Origin: Favolaschia claudopus
Lineage: Eukaryota > Basidiomycota > Agaricomycetes > Agaricales > Mycenaceae
NCBI GenBank assembly: GCA_037176885.1
Contig: JAWWNJ010000099.1
Coordinates: 496,001-560,000 of the forward strand
Length of the DNA stretch: 64,000 nucleotides
Direction of reading: 5' to 3'
Both the position numbers and the translations under genes were made by a program. The notes under the pieces are model-generated. The model was not told where the DNA came from, made no database searches, and saw only the letters and a list, made by a program, of their open reading frames with translations. Shown here one piece after another: positions 11,000-21,931 of this stretch (within the stretch, counting starts at the first letter, position 1; the number at the start of each line of letters is the position of its first letter).

Positions 11000-11422
11000 A
11001 TGCTCTGCGCAGGCCCTTGCAGCACACCGCTCGCTCGTCTGGAGTACAATATCCCCACTGCTTGGATCACTGACTCTGCAGAGCCCCCAATGTACCCGGC
11101 TGATCCTTGGCACAAGGTGGTTTTCCATCGAGTGCCCTTAATGCAGCCGGGAGCTCTCCCTTCCGATCGGGACTTCATTCGGGAAGTCGCAAAGCGCAAC
11201 CAGCTTCCAGGAACCCAGTACCGCATTGGTAATGTGCGGTTCCTGCTCGAGCGGGACAAGGCTCCACGGGAGGAGGTCACGGTACGAGTCGACTTTATTG
11301 AGCAGGAAGATGCCCGTCGCTTTTTGCGTGACGGAATTTTTCTGTTTGGTTCTCACTGTCGGGCCACACGGTACAAGCCACGGTCGTCGAACGGAAGGCG
11401 GACCTCTGGAGGCCACGGCTAA
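11000..11422 (+). CDS. non-LTR retrotransposon ORF1-like fragment
   Basis: The frame contains WHKVVFHRVPLMQPGA, then RNQLPGTQYRIGNVRFLLER, then DARRFLRDGIFLFGSHCRAT. This pattern resembles the RNA-binding ORF1 (gag-like) proteins of mushroom LINE-type elements as I remember them. The zinc knuckles that usually follow are absent and the frame stops after a basic tail. No reverse transcriptase is seen. A 27 bp A run at 11634-11660 lies 210 bp downstream and could be the 3' tail of a deleted LINE copy. The assignment rests on recalled sequence patterns only. Confidence 0.45.
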   Translation: MLCAGPCSTPLARLEYNIPTAWITDSAEPPMYPADPWHKVVFHRVPLMQPGALPSDRDFIREVAKRNQLPGTQYRIGNVRFLLERDKAPREEVTVRVDFIEQEDARRFLRDGIFLFGSHCRATRYKPRSSNGRRTSGGHG

Positions 11423-11633
11423 TTAGCCTCTTTTCTTTTCTCTATGATTATGCTCTATGGTTTACGTACCGTTTGCCACTTACGCCGTCCACCCACCCGC
11501 TACCTCCCCACTCCAAGACTATACTCTACCTACATCGGTCGAATCCCTCTAGCAACAACATCCGTATTTATTGCCCTTTCGGCACCGCGTCTTAGTAGTT
11601 AGTTTACTTGTTGCGGTATAGAAATGCTGATAC

Positions 11634-11660
11634 AAAAAAAAAAAAAAAAAAAAAAAAAAC
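11634..11660. repeat. poly-A run, 27 bp
   Basis: An uninterrupted A run follows TGCTGATAC. It may be the poly-A tail of the LINE-like fragment upstream, or a simple homopolymer. Confidence 0.7.
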
Positions 11661-11732
11661 AGATCACATGACTAACACGTGGAGCGTGTCCACTGCGGAC
11701 AATTTCCGTCTCAAATCTTCGAAATTCGACGT

Positions 11733-11811
11733 AGACCGGTGACCGATCTCTCGTGTGAAGACAAATCTCTGTGAACGATTTGTCTTCACACGAGAGATCG
11801 GTCACCGGTCT
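11733..11811. repeat. perfect hairpin, 35 bp arms, 9 bp loop
   Basis: The arm at 11733-11767 (starting AGACCGGTGACCGATCTC) is the exact reverse complement of 11777-11811. The loop is TCTGTGAAC. A further AATTCGACGT motif lies just outside each arm in the same direction. The hairpin sits 50 bp left of the Tc1 copy B and is not part of it. Confidence 0.9.
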
Positions 11812-11862
11812 AAATTCGACGTGTTTCTATAATTCTTTCTATATAAAAACATTCACTGGGTA

Positions 11863-13457
11863 CACTGACTCGGAAATAATATCGGATCACGTCACTCGTG
11901 AGAAAGATGTTCCTCGCGCGCTAGAGCGTAGGAGTCTTCCCGAGTTTTTATGCACGCAAACAGATAGTAATGAGGTGTAATATATACATGTAAAATATCG
12001 AGCAAGCAAACTGAAAATTCGGCGCTGGATGGCCAGTTTGGTGATGATGGGTGATCCAATCATAAATCTGGTTTGGCCGGTTTAGGCAATTGAAGTCAGA
12101 AACGCTCGTTCAAGGCATCGTTGGTGGAAATAAACATACCAGCCACTAGTAACGGGTCTCCCCACCATTTGCCTTCAACAAATCCCGCACCAGTAGGCAA
12201 GCTGTCATATAACTTGTCGATATATGCCTGATCAATTTTTTCCCACTCTTCCTTCAAAGCGGCCCATAATTCCTCCTTGTTCTTCGGCAGTGGGTCCCTA
12301 GCGCGCACCATGGTCTCCAGATGATCCCAAAGATTCTCAATGATGTTCATATCCGGTGAATTTGGCGCCCAGGGAAGAACATCGAAGCCTTCAAGCTCGA
12401 GCCACCCCAAAGCATGCTTGGAGCGATGCTTTGAATCGCCATCCTGCTGAAAATAGACGGTCGAGCGATCCAAATCATGCTTGTCGAGGGTCCGCGGGAG
12501 GTTTTCGGCCAGGATGTCGGTGTAACCGAAGCGGTCAATGATTCCGTCGATCCGGTGAAGTTGTCCGACACCATATCGGGTAATACACCCCCACACCATC
12601 ACACTCCCGCCGCCGTGTTTGACTTTCTTCTTGGTATATCGGGGGTCGCTTGCTTGCCCTGGCTCCCTCCAACACCACTGCCGCCCATCCGACCCAATGA
12701 TATTAAATTTTGACTCATCTGAGAATATCACCGCCCGCCAATCCTCCGGTGTCCAATAACAATGCTGTTCCGCCCATTCTTTTCGCTTCCTCCGGTGGGC
12801 TGGTGTCAACAAGGGTCGAGATTGACGCACATAGGCGTTCAATCCTTGTTTTTTGAGGGCAGCGCGGATTGTATCGACGTGCAAATGGGGGAAATATTTC
12901 CTCTGCAAGTCCGAAGCATTCTTGGCTTTGCCTGAAGACAGCAATCTGAGTGCTTTACGGATGTCCCGCTCGTCTATTTTACGTGGGCGACCTTGCCTGG
13001 GAGTTTTCGCGTCAAAATTGTGGGTTGGTCCGTAGCGGGCATTGATTCTGGAGACGGTAGAGGGCGCAACATTTTCCTTTTCTGCCACGTCCCGATTCGA
13101 CCAGCCAGCCTCCTTCAGCGCGACAATAGCTGATTTCTTCGTGGCAGAGGTGTCGCACATGATGTAGAGAATGAGTTGTATGCAGAGAAAGCAGAGTTTA
13201 GAGCGTCGTTGTGGTGGTTCGGATTAAACAATGTGACAGCTGTCAAACAGGGAAAAACAATTGGATCACGTGTGCGCGATGATCACACTCTCTTGCCACA
13301 ACACCGCCGAATTGGATCTCAAGCTTATATGTGTAGAAAGGGTACATGGTAAGGTACTTCATACACTATCTACTTTAGAAACTCCTATCGCACTCCAGCC
13401 TCAGTAACGGCCCAAAGTTTTAGAACCCGGTGATCCGATATTATTTCCGAGTCAGTG
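11863..13457 (-). mobile_element. Tc1/mariner (DD34E) element, intact copy B
   Basis: A 1595 bp element runs between TA dinucleotides (11861-11862 and 13458-13459). Its inverted repeats start CACTGACTCGGAAATAATAT. It contains one uninterrupted transposase gene on the minus strand. It is inverted relative to copy A at 519-2120, with which it shares its full length. Intact ends, target duplication and ORF suggest this copy could be active or was so recently. Confidence 0.95.
12096..13160 (-). CDS. Tc1-type transposase, intact, 354 aa
   Basis: The protein carries out cut-and-paste transposition at TA sites. Residues 1-45 form a first helix-turn-helix (WSNRDVAEKENVAPSTVSRI). A GRPRK motif at 57-61 acts as an AT-hook-like linker. 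Residues 62-125 form a second, paired-like helix-turn-helix. Catalytic residues are D148 in FSDESKFN, D240 in FQQDGDSKH and E275 in NIIENLW, a DD34E spacing typical of Tc1. The conserved GGGSVMVWG block is at 183-191. The gene is intronless, as is usual for the family, and starts within about 300 bp of the 13457 end. Length and motifs are complete. Confidence 0.97.
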   Translation of the reverse strand: MCDTSATKKSAIVALKEAGWSNRDVAEKENVAPSTVSRINARYGPTHNFDAKTPRQGRPRKIDERDIRKALRLLSSGKAKNASDLQRKYFPHLHVDTIRAALKKQGLNAYVRQSRPLLTPAHRRKRKEWAEQHCYWTPEDWRAVIFSDESKFNIIGSDGRQWCWREPGQASDPRYTKKKVKHGGGSVMVWGCITRYGVGQLHRIDGIIDRFGYTDILAENLPRTLDKHDLDRSTVYFQQDGDSKHRSKHALGWLELEGFDVLPWAPNSPDMNIIENLWDHLETMVRARDPLPKNKEELWAALKEEWEKIDQAYIDKLYDSLPTGAGFVEGKWWGDPLLVAGMFISTNDALNERF

Positions 13458-15551
13458 TAGCAGAAGTCCCTTGGATTTGGTTGAGATTTGGTGAAGGTTC
13501 AGTGGTGCGGCAGACATTTGATGCGCTGATGGCATCGTACAGCCACCGGCTATGTCTCGGCCCGGGCCGAAAGCGCGAAATCCGTGGAAGAAGAAATGAT
13601 TTTGTGGATTTTGAGACTTTTGACCCGAGGGATCTCTAGTCTTCCTTCTTATGGTCATTTCTGCACAGTTTCAATGCCACTGGGTAAAAACTGAGGGCAC
13701 AGTAACAATTTCCAAATTAGGTATCTGGCTTGTCACGACTCACGAAGTTCGGTCCGCTATCATAGCGGAGTCTGTTCTGACTCACCTGGGTGATCCGCCC
13801 AATGCTGGCACGGCAAAGTCCGGGAAACACGTGATCTTAACCCTAACCGATTTGGGAATTTGATGATGGCATCAACCATCATTAGGGTTTGTTTCACTTT
13901 TTCGGAGGTGAAAACACAAAAACTTGAGATGAGTTGCTACACATCCATAGAGACGTTCTACACTGTTTTTAAGTTGAATGGTGATGACGGCATAATGTAG
14001 TATCGAGTTTAACTTTGGATGCCGTCCCCTGCCAAAAAAGGAACCGTGATGTGATGCTTGGCACTGTATGTATCTGAGAGTCGAGACCCTGTTCCCCAAA
14101 AATCAGCTTTCTCAGGCTGCTGTAGCTCCCAGAAAGACGTCGGAAAATCTTGATTTCTCTCAACTAGGGTTTAACACGGGTCGCGGGTCCACACGCGGGT
14201 TTGTACCCGAGGGTCAGCCGGGTCCGGGTACGGGTTGCATTTTCTGCGACCCGCGGAACCCGCGGGTGCTGACGGGACTTCGACTATCAATGCCGAGGCT
14301 CGGCCGATGTCTTGCCGATGCCGTACACGCTGTAGAATCATCGCCAAGTTGTCGCCAAGTGGTAAATCCTTCATTAGGGCGCTCAATTCTTAGCTCGTCA
14401 GCTCGTCTCGTCCGTAAAATATCGATTTCCTGATGAGGGGATCAAAATTTGATGGGAGGTGGAGAGAAATGCGGAGTGGGATCAGCAGCTCACCAGCTCA
14501 TCATGCAATTAAATAGTTTCTGGGACGAGACGAGCCGACGAGGGTTTTTTTTTGAATGTACTGGGTCCCGTGACGGAAAAAAGAGAAAAAGAAAGGGAAA
14601 GGGGGGAGAAAAGGGAGAAGATATAGAGGAAGTAGAAACACCTCTTGTTGCTTGGAAGAGGTTTCAATCAAGCAGCATGAAGCTTATTACTATATTCCCT
14701 CGAGTTTCGGCTCACAAGTATGTACTGAAATGAAGCTGAATTTATTATGATTCTGTTTAACACAAGATGTATTTAAACTGCGGGACAGCTATGACAGGAA
14801 TCCCAGCTGCGACATTTCTTTCCTGCCGCTCGCGGAAGAAAGGAAGGAAGGTATGATCGGTAGGAGAAGACATTGATCGCAAGAGAACATGGAGAAAGCG
14901 TGAATACTCGCGTACCTGTGCAACGCTAGCCCGCATTGATGAACTTTGAACTTGCCCAAGACGAGCTTCCTCCAAACCACCGCCTTCTGTTTGCCCGGCG
15001 TGCCAATTCAACAATCTCCATTATCCTCTAATTCCTCCTTCCGCTCGAGTCCGTTTCCGTCACCTGCAGCCGTTGTCGTCGTATTAGGGCGGGGGTAAAC
15101 AGCATTGGTGGTTGAGTATGTTGTTTTGCGGGGGCAGAGTCGGTTCTGGGTCTAAGGAAACGAGGAGAGCGACGAGGAGGAGGCAAAGGAAGAAATAGAC
15201 GCTGGCAGCGCGCGAAATTGATGGCATCAATCATGTTATTAGCCAAGCGCCCATGTTAATAGCCATTTCGCTACTAGTACCTGGCCGAAAAGGCAACCCC
15301 GCCATTCCAAGGGTGATGGCAAATCGGTCGCCTAACCGATTAAAGCCGATGGCCCCGGCCAGTAAAACCCTCGGCAATCTGAGCCTATCTCCGGCGAAAT
15401 AAAGCCCTCGAAATGACCGATTTTTTGACAACTCGGCATGCGTTTTACTAACCGGGGGGTGGGTTGATAATACCGAGGCAGGTTCCTTAGCTTCCTTGCA
15501 CTGAGTGCTTGCTAAACTGTCAACCAGCCATTCGAACTCTCAAACGCTGAC
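13458..15551. other. 2 kb without a supported gene
   Basis: Low-complexity features dominate. A CGGGTCC/GGGTACGGGT-type block with internal inverted repeats occupies about 14165-14280, and a purine-rich tract lies at about 14570-14640. Short ORFs have no recognisable motifs. A pyrimidine-rich segment at about 15150-15200 and a possible promoter-like region lie just before the ORF at 15552. Confidence 0.35.
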
Positions 15552-16106
15552 ATGGTACTCTTCGATCTGGCGAGCCTCACGATGCGCTCAGTAGGCGTGA
15601 CCTCGGGCAAATTTCCGAAAACCGTTGCTTGGCACGTACTTGGAACAATCACAGACTCCATGCCTTCGGTCGTCATTCTTGCCACCTGGGTACCCTATGC
15701 AGGTGGAAATGGACATTTGGTACCTGAGATTTGGTTGTATATGCCGGCACCCATAGCGCAAATACGCTGTGCGGATCTTCGTGGCCGACTGTGGCATTTG
15801 GAACTTGACATGCAATTGTTGCTGGCTCCAGGGCATTCCTCCTCGGCAGCCGTGATGGCCACGATGACGATGCTGAGGCAATGGGTCACTGCAAACGTAT
15901 TTTGCCTTGTCGGGACATCGCCGTTGAAGTTTTTGGCCTGGATGGTATCATACTCTCGATGCAGTAGGTCAAAACTAAGTGATCAAGCTCGTACAACAAC
16001 TCAAATCGTTAAAGAGTGCCGTCCGCCGTGGCAAGCGTGTTGCCCAAATCTCAGATCTTGCTTCTCTGCTTTGTTTGCCAAACTGCTGATCTCCGGGAGA
16101 TTATAA
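15552..16106 (+). CDS. hypothetical ORF, 184 aa
   Basis: This is an isolated open frame of mixed composition starting MVLFDLASLTMRSVG. It has no domain I recognise, no clear membrane segments and no splice evidence. It may be chance. It is kept because the surrounding 4 kb has nothing better. Confidence 0.2.
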   Translation: MVLFDLASLTMRSVGVTSGKFPKTVAWHVLGTITDSMPSVVILATWVPYAGGNGHLVPEIWLYMPAPIAQIRCADLRGRLWHLELDMQLLLAPGHSSSAAVMATMTMLRQWVTANVFCLVGTSPLKFLAWMVSYSRCSRSKLSDQARTTTQIVKECRPPWQACCPNLRSCFSALFAKLLISGRL

Positions 16107-17155
16107 ACTGCCAACGGTAGGGTCCTACAATTTGCTGGGGAATCATACAGTACAATACATAACAGATGCAATGAATGGTATCACCTGGATTGCGCTCGCT
16201 TAGCTGAAGTTCTCCGCGATCTCATTGACAAGTTTTATTGTTCGATTTTCCGTCATGGTGAGTGGAAGCATGTCCTGCGAACGCCTCCAAGTGTGACATA
16301 GTTAGTTCTCAGATTCGCCGAATTTGCAAACCACATTCAAATCACGCTGTCGACGTGGTCTCGAACACCTTGATCCCAGTTCGAGAGAAGCATGTCACAA
16401 GCCGGCGCGTGGGTTACTTTCCAAATACTGTTCAGATTGGTGCGGTTTTGACAATGTCAAACAACGTCTGCACACGTTCGCGGCGTCGGGAGGCAATACA
16501 GATCTATTTCCGAGCGACATCAGGGGTGAAATTCGACTTTTTTTTCGCTCAATTTCCTGTTTTTAGCCGATTTCCCGTCAAGATTGGTGGCTTACCGTCA
16601 TCTCTGAATCCTCTGGCTTGATTTCTGCTCAGAATCTTCAGCCGACGCGTCGAAAATTCAGTGTCCCGGACCCGCCAGCTTTGGCTGTTTTCAGCTTGAT
16701 TTACTCTATTTTCATGACCCAGGTAAGCCGTTTTTGAGGCGTTGTTTTACTCTATGGCCGACCCGCGGAATAGGTAGTGACCGGGGGCCTGCCAGCCTCC
16801 GTCCCGACCTTGAAGCACTCCTGCACTTCTTCCTGTCTCCCAGGCATGCTCAGCTTCGCTCTACCCTAACAGCCTTCATCTGCTGTACCCCTTGCACTTC
16901 GGATTTTCAACCCCTTCCCCAACATTTCCGGCGGCTTCGCCCGTCATTTACTTACTAGCATTCCTAGCATACTAAGCTACTTATGCCCCGAATATGTATG
17001 ATCAGATCTCTGGGCGACTCAAGTGCATTATCTGTCTACGCCGGCACACTGCTACTTCCCAGATTGACTCAATTCTATAAGCGAGCAAATCAACATAGGC
17101 TCTACAAACCTCCGCAACCTCGGGGCTTCCGCCTCCCCTGCACCTCTTGTTGCTC

Positions 17156-17402
17156 TATTGGCTTCCGTTATGTTGTGAACGCACAATCCCGGCAGAATGA
17201 GGTAATTTTAAGTGAAACAGATGTGATTTTTGGATTTGGCGGAGGCTTCACAATGGCCTCCGCAATGGCCTCCGCGACCTCTTTCTGGCTTCCACGCGCC
17301 TTCGGGTGCTTGATTGGCTTTCCCAACGTTATCAATACACACTCCGTTCTAACTAAGGCAATTGTGGTTGAAATTCATGTGATTTTCGGAATCGACGGAG
17401 GC
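17156..17402 (+). repeat. diverged tandem duplication, about 155 bp period
   Basis: The block at about 17156-17250 (TTGGCTTCC ... GTGATTTTTGGATTTGGCGG) recurs in diverged form at about 17312-17402 (TTGGCTTTCC ... GTGATTTTCGGAATCGACGG). Both lie in a 173-codon plus-strand ORF (16983-17504), where the repeat reads IGF-x-x-V-x-N ... VIFG-x-x-GG-x-x-MAS. Keeping the frame across the duplication hints at former coding, but I do not recognise the protein. Confidence 0.45.
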
Positions 17403-17918
17403 TCCGTGATGGCCTCCGTGACCTTCTTCGCCTTCCGAAACCTCGAGATCTCTCGGCAATCGTTGTTCGATGCCTGTAATACTTCTCTGAGCTATGTCCT
17501 GTAAACACCTGTCTCATGTGGGACACTTTCTCTTGTCTCCAGTGGTAACTTGGTCCTTATATTGATTCGTCTGACCCTCTCTATAGATAAAATAAGCCTT
17601 TCAACCCTCCTTCCAACAGTTTGCGGCTTCTGTAGAACACTTCAATACCTCCACCTAATCCCTCGAAGCCTTCCTCACACCCTTTGTAGCCTCCGCCCCA
17701 CCATTTCCTGTTCATTCCGGCGCGAGAATTGGAACCAACAAATTCAATGCAGTACTAGTCATAGACGCACTGCTTTGTTACATTGACTATGAAGACTATG
17801 GATGTGATAAAGACTGCAGTAGTATCAAACCATTCACCTAGGGCTGCTACGCGATATCGGGCCTGTGACAGAATTGATTTGAGGTATGTACATCCGCTTA
17901 TAGTACGAGAAGGCTTAC

Positions 17919-19580
17919 CGAGATCCAGGCCGTCACCGTCTTCAGCACCGAATAATTCGGGTTCCTCCTCGTCGTCTGATGGCGGAGCCAGAGGCCGGCG
18001 CTTCGACTATGGTCAGCGCTCTACATTGAGTGAATAAGCAAGAAAGTATATACAGTCTTGTACCTGGTAATGGGACGTCATGTGGTAATGGGACAAACCC
18101 AATTTCTGAGCGCAATATACACAGTGTATCGGAATCCCTTTTCAGACCATACGTTCAACATGTAAAGAATAACATATTTCGAAGCTAGACTGGCCATTGC
18201 ATTCGTTCTACTTCTGCGCTCAAAACAATCTGACAAGTCTTGAAAAGTGAAATCAAATCATGGCAATCGGCTTAGGTTTTCTCAGTGTTGGGTGCTTCTA
18301 TAGCCTCAATATTAAGTGGAAACATAATTGTATGCACAATGAACATCCCTATGATATACCGAGGGCAGAGAAGGAAAAGTAGACAGGCCACAAAGCAAAA
18401 CTTCAGGAAAATGCTAGAGAGTGATGCTCACCTTCTCCATTTGGGTATCCCCCCGGGTTGAGAGTATGTCCCGAATTCGAGCTGCAGAGGTCAAACAAAG
18501 TGCCTGGCAGTATCTAATACTGTAGTATTTCGATCAATTCGTCTGTCACGCGTCACAGGGACCTGAATTGACGAAATTTTTCATGCATGTCACAGGTCAC
18601 CGCGCCGCTTGACGAATGTGACAAAAAAGTCGCAAAATCCCGAAAAAAATGGCCGAAAAAGCGTATTTTTCTTCCTGCGCGCTCAACCGCGCGCAATTTG
18701 TGGCCGATTCTTTCACCTGATCGCCGTTGACACGGAACGACGGAAAATGACGGCTTTTCATACCAAATCAAGCCAACCGAGGCTAGCCATCACTGTCAAT
18801 CAGGCGCTTTGACGGCAATGCTGCTTAAATGAATAATTAGCAGACAATCTTCAATTTCTGCCCGTTTTCGCTTCTAATAATATTAATCTTCTCAAAGGGT
18901 GGAGGAAAGTGGTCGGTTTTCAAGGCAATAGACGAATATTTTTGCGTGTCACAGTGCTTTTGGTCCATACAGTAGCTCCCCTTGGGCCACTGGAACTTTT
19001 TCCGAGGGCAAACAGAGAAAACAACAAAAAAACGCGTCAAAACTCGAATAGCCGGCGTGACTGTTGTGACGTCCCATTTCCACTTTCTTGCACTGATAAC
19101 GACTTTTCACCTTGATCTTAGCCGATATAGGCCTACTCCCGGGCGATAGCTACAGAATGTTGCCCGAACATTGATTTGGACCCAAAGATTGGATCGACGC
19201 CCTCAGATTCCATAGAAATCATGTCATTTTGGGGTAAATGTCGGCAAAAGATTTGATCGTCCCATTACCAGGTACAAGACTGTACCTTCTTTCTTGCAGG
19301 AGCCTCGGAAGACTCTTCTTCCTCAGCCAGTAGGTCGGCGTTACGTTTGGCGACCACTATATTGAATACGTACCACGTCAGTCAGCAAGGAGAAATCAGC
19401 GACAGAGTCTGAAATACATACGAGCGGCGTCGGCAGCTGCCAGCTTGGTCTTGAGAGCTTTGACTTGAGCCGTTTCCTTGGGCTGTTTGGTGGCGTTTTT
19501 GGATGCTGCTTTGCCGGTCGAAGCTGTCGAAGCCTTAGTCGAAGGGGCTTTGGATTTTTTTGGCGGGGGCCGAGGCTGCA
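17919..19580 (-). CDS. host gene fragment, charged/coiled-coil protein, intron carries a transposon
   Basis: Three exons join cleanly. Exon 19422-19580 encodes KKSKAPSTKASTAST and then a helical stretch ending KTKLAAADAA. Exon 19286-19356 gives LVAKRNADLLAEEESSEAPA. Exon 17919-18006 gives SKRRPLAPPSDDEEEPELFG. Intron 1 (about 65 bp, GTATG..ATAG) is ordinary. Intron 2 contains the 1230 bp element 18053-19282, inserted at the TA of the donor (G|TA), so the exon is still followed by GTACAG. With the element removed, the intron would be a normal 45 bp. The frame stays open across all three exons, which supports the model. The upstream end runs into a repeat at 19585, so the true start is not visible. 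The family is not recognised. Confidence 0.6.
18053..19282. mobile_element. non-autonomous TA-flanked element inside a host intron
   Basis: Perfect 24 bp inverted repeats, starting CAGTCTTGTACCTGGTAATG, lie at 18053-18076 and 19259-19282. TA flanks both sides (18051-18052 and 19283-19284). The 1230 bp interior has no transposase. It includes a 76 bp block (18520-18595) also present at 19585-19659. The ends suggest Tc1/mariner-type mobilisation in trans. Confidence 0.88.
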
Positions 19581-19584
19581 GTAC

Positions 19585-19659
19585 TGTACTATTTCGATCA
19601 ATTCGTCTGTCACGCGTCACAGGCATCTGGATTGACGAATATTTTCCTGCCTGTCACAG
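19585..19659. repeat. block repeated from 18520-18595
   Basis: The two blocks share CTGTA-TATTTCGATCAATTC, continue through GTCTGTCACGCGTCACAGG, and remain similar to a final CTGTCACAG. This copy abuts the visible 5' end of the host gene fragment and has probably displaced its true start. Confidence 0.65.
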
Positions 19660-20770
19660 CAGAGTACGAGTAGCAGCTCGACGTTGAGGCGGCTGAACGG
19701 ATTCCCCGCGCAGATGGAAACAGCCTTGTTTCCGCTGTTGTCAGTTATGTAGGTAGATGCGCGAGGGAGTGCTTCGAAGGCGTCAGGATGACGTCCGTGT
19801 ATCAAGCGCAGAGCGCGATGTCTTCCCGGAAGTTGGTGTCGAGAGGTGGGAGAGGATGTGTGAGTGGAAGCAAATGGAGATAGGTAAATAAACACACCTC
19901 GTTGCCCCGTATGAGTAGCCAGATGGAAGCGATGCATAGCTGGTGTGCAGGGATTGAGATAACTGTCAGCGTAGGTGTTGACGAGTGGGAATAAAGTCGG
20001 CATGTCGAGGAGGAATTGGGTACGCCGGCGTCGGATCAGAAAGAAGAGGGATGGCGCACAATGATAATGGGAGGGAGCGGGAGTGGGTCGGGAGGCGGAA
20101 AGGTGTCGGGTTGCTAGATAGCGGATTGAGCAGGCAGTTGCGTGGTGATATTCTTAAGAGTGTCGGTGAGGGAGAAGGCGGAAGGTGTTCGAACCCGGAG
20201 GCAAACACCATGCAAGGGGCGTAGGGCAGGCGATGACAGCGACGGGGGCTGCGAGAATGCCGATGGGTGGGAGAAATAGAGAAAAGTGAGTCGACGTACT
20301 TCTTCCCTCGATGAATCTCACTGACTCCTCACGCTGTAAGGCGGTACCGATCCGAGGCCGCGTAGGGAAAGCACAGAGGCAGTTGAAGGCAGCTGTCCAT
20401 CGTTGTCGCTGGCGGTAAGTGGAAATGAGGGAGGGTAGGGGAGAGTGCGCGTGGTGGAACAGAGTCAAGCTGCCTTTTGGCTGCCTTGACGACGAATGAT
20501 ATGACACGGTTGATACAGTGGCGGCAAAATCTGATGTCACCCCCAAAAAAGGAAATTTTCATCAAACCGCCTCTAATCTGCGGCAAACCCTCTGGTGACC
20601 GGCAATGGCTGCGCCTTTGATGCCGGTTATGTAACGGCTCCCATCACTCAGAAACTGGCAAAATCACGCCCCGCATAGCGCTCCAGCGAGGGACAGTTTG
20701 GCCAAACTTTGAGTGAGAGATATGTAGTCTCAAAATTCCGCTCCCCCGGGAATGTCCCGAGCAGATTTTC
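19660..20770. other. unresolved stretch
   Basis: Several minus-strand frames (for example from 20003, MPTLFPLVNTYADSYL, and from 20546) are open for 80-130 codons. None shows a domain or a consistent splice chain. A degenerate host or transposon gene is possible; I see nothing I can name. Confidence 0.25.
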
Positions 20771-20791
20771 TATTTTTGATCCTGATATTTT

Positions 20792-20992
20792 GTTGGCAAT
20801 TGTACTGCATTTATTGTCAGAACGTGTATATATTGGCGTGGGTCCGAGAGTCCCGGTAGTAGTATCATACTTCTCACGTTATATACAAGAGGTGACGTAA
20901 GATATGACATAAGTGAGCACACAGCATGATGTCTTGGAGACAGAGAACTTCTGCCCAAGTCAGAAGACGTCATAGCTGTGGAGTCCCCTGAC
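20792..20992 (-). repeat. probable solo or 3' LTR fragment
   Basis: On the minus strand the block starts TGTCAGGGGACTCCACAG just after a purine-rich CTTGAAGAGGGGG tract (polypurine-tract-like). It contains AATAAA and ends GCCAACA, so it has TG..CA ends and is about 200 bp long. This arrangement fits the 3' end of an LTR retrotransposon. No reverse transcriptase lies upstream. Confidence 0.5.
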
Positions 20993-21056
20993 ATCACCCC
21001 CTCTTCAAGATTCGTCGCCTCGACGAAGACCAAAGCCCAGTAGAATGAACGATCCT

Positions 21057-21554
21057 TCAAAATCCTGGATCGCCACGGAAGACTAGATTGCCCTGGGAAT
21101 CAATCCGCGAATCAGACGCAGACACTGCACCGCCTCGCCGTGCCGTCTGTGGTCGACGTCCCCTTTCAGGTCGAATAGCATCAATGGCCATAGGCGAAGG
21201 AGCTACTGAACGTGGAGAGGGGGACGGGACGGCAGTGGGCATGGCATTGGCCACCGAGGGGGCATAAGGAGTAGAGCTGGGGCGGGGAGTAGAAATTGGG
21301 GACGCCATTACCTGCGTAGGAATAGAGATGGTGGCAGGGTTATGGGGTAGGGAGTGAGAGGCGGGGTAGGAAGACTCCTGTGGTGCAAATCGCACCCCAG
21401 ACTTCCTTGGCTGTGTAGCGGCACCTGGGTGCGGCTGAGCACTGGCCGCTGGAGGGGGCGGAACCGGAGCTGGTGGCCGAGACGGGTGGACTGGGTGTGC
21501 GCGCTTCTTCAGCGGGCGAGCGCCCTCGCCAGAAGCGTTCGGCAAAACCGGCAC
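21057..21554 (-). CDS. Pro/Ala/Ser-rich ORF upstream of the LTR
   Basis: A 165-codon frame, rich in Pro, Ala and Ser with basic patches, ends IDSQGNLVFRGDPGF shortly before the polypurine-like tract. It could be a leftover gag or linker of the LTR element or an unrelated disordered protein. No catalytic motif is present. Confidence 0.3.
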   Translation of the reverse strand: MPVLPNASGEGARPLKKRAHPVHPSRPPAPVPPPPAASAQPHPGAATQPRKSGVRFAPQESSYPASHSLPHNPATISIPTQVMASPISTPRPSSTPYAPSVANAMPTAVPSPSPRSVAPSPMAIDAIRPERGRRPQTARRGGAVSASDSRIDSQGNLVFRGDPGF

Positions 21555-21931
21555 CGGGCCAGGAGGGGGAGGGGCAGGGTCCCCGGAAAGGCGTGACGGA
21601 CCTTTCTTCTTAGAGCACGCTTACGCATGACACGCTTCCCAAGCGCAATAGCGCTTCACCGATTTGCTGGTCGGTACCGCGGATAGATACCAGAAATAGG
21701 CTGTTCTATTTTTAGGGGTGGCATCAGATGGCGCCGCCACTGTAGCGTAGGCGATGTCAAAACGAATTGAAAGAAATGCCGAAACCCGAATAAGCCTTAT
21801 GAAACAGCTGTAATACACAAGTTGTCAAGTGCTGTCAACAAGCTATAAGTAGTTGCCCACTAAGTATGTACATAGCGGCAGGAGACGGCGTGGCGAGGCC
21901 CTCCGGGATGCGAGGATCAATTTTCGCCGCT

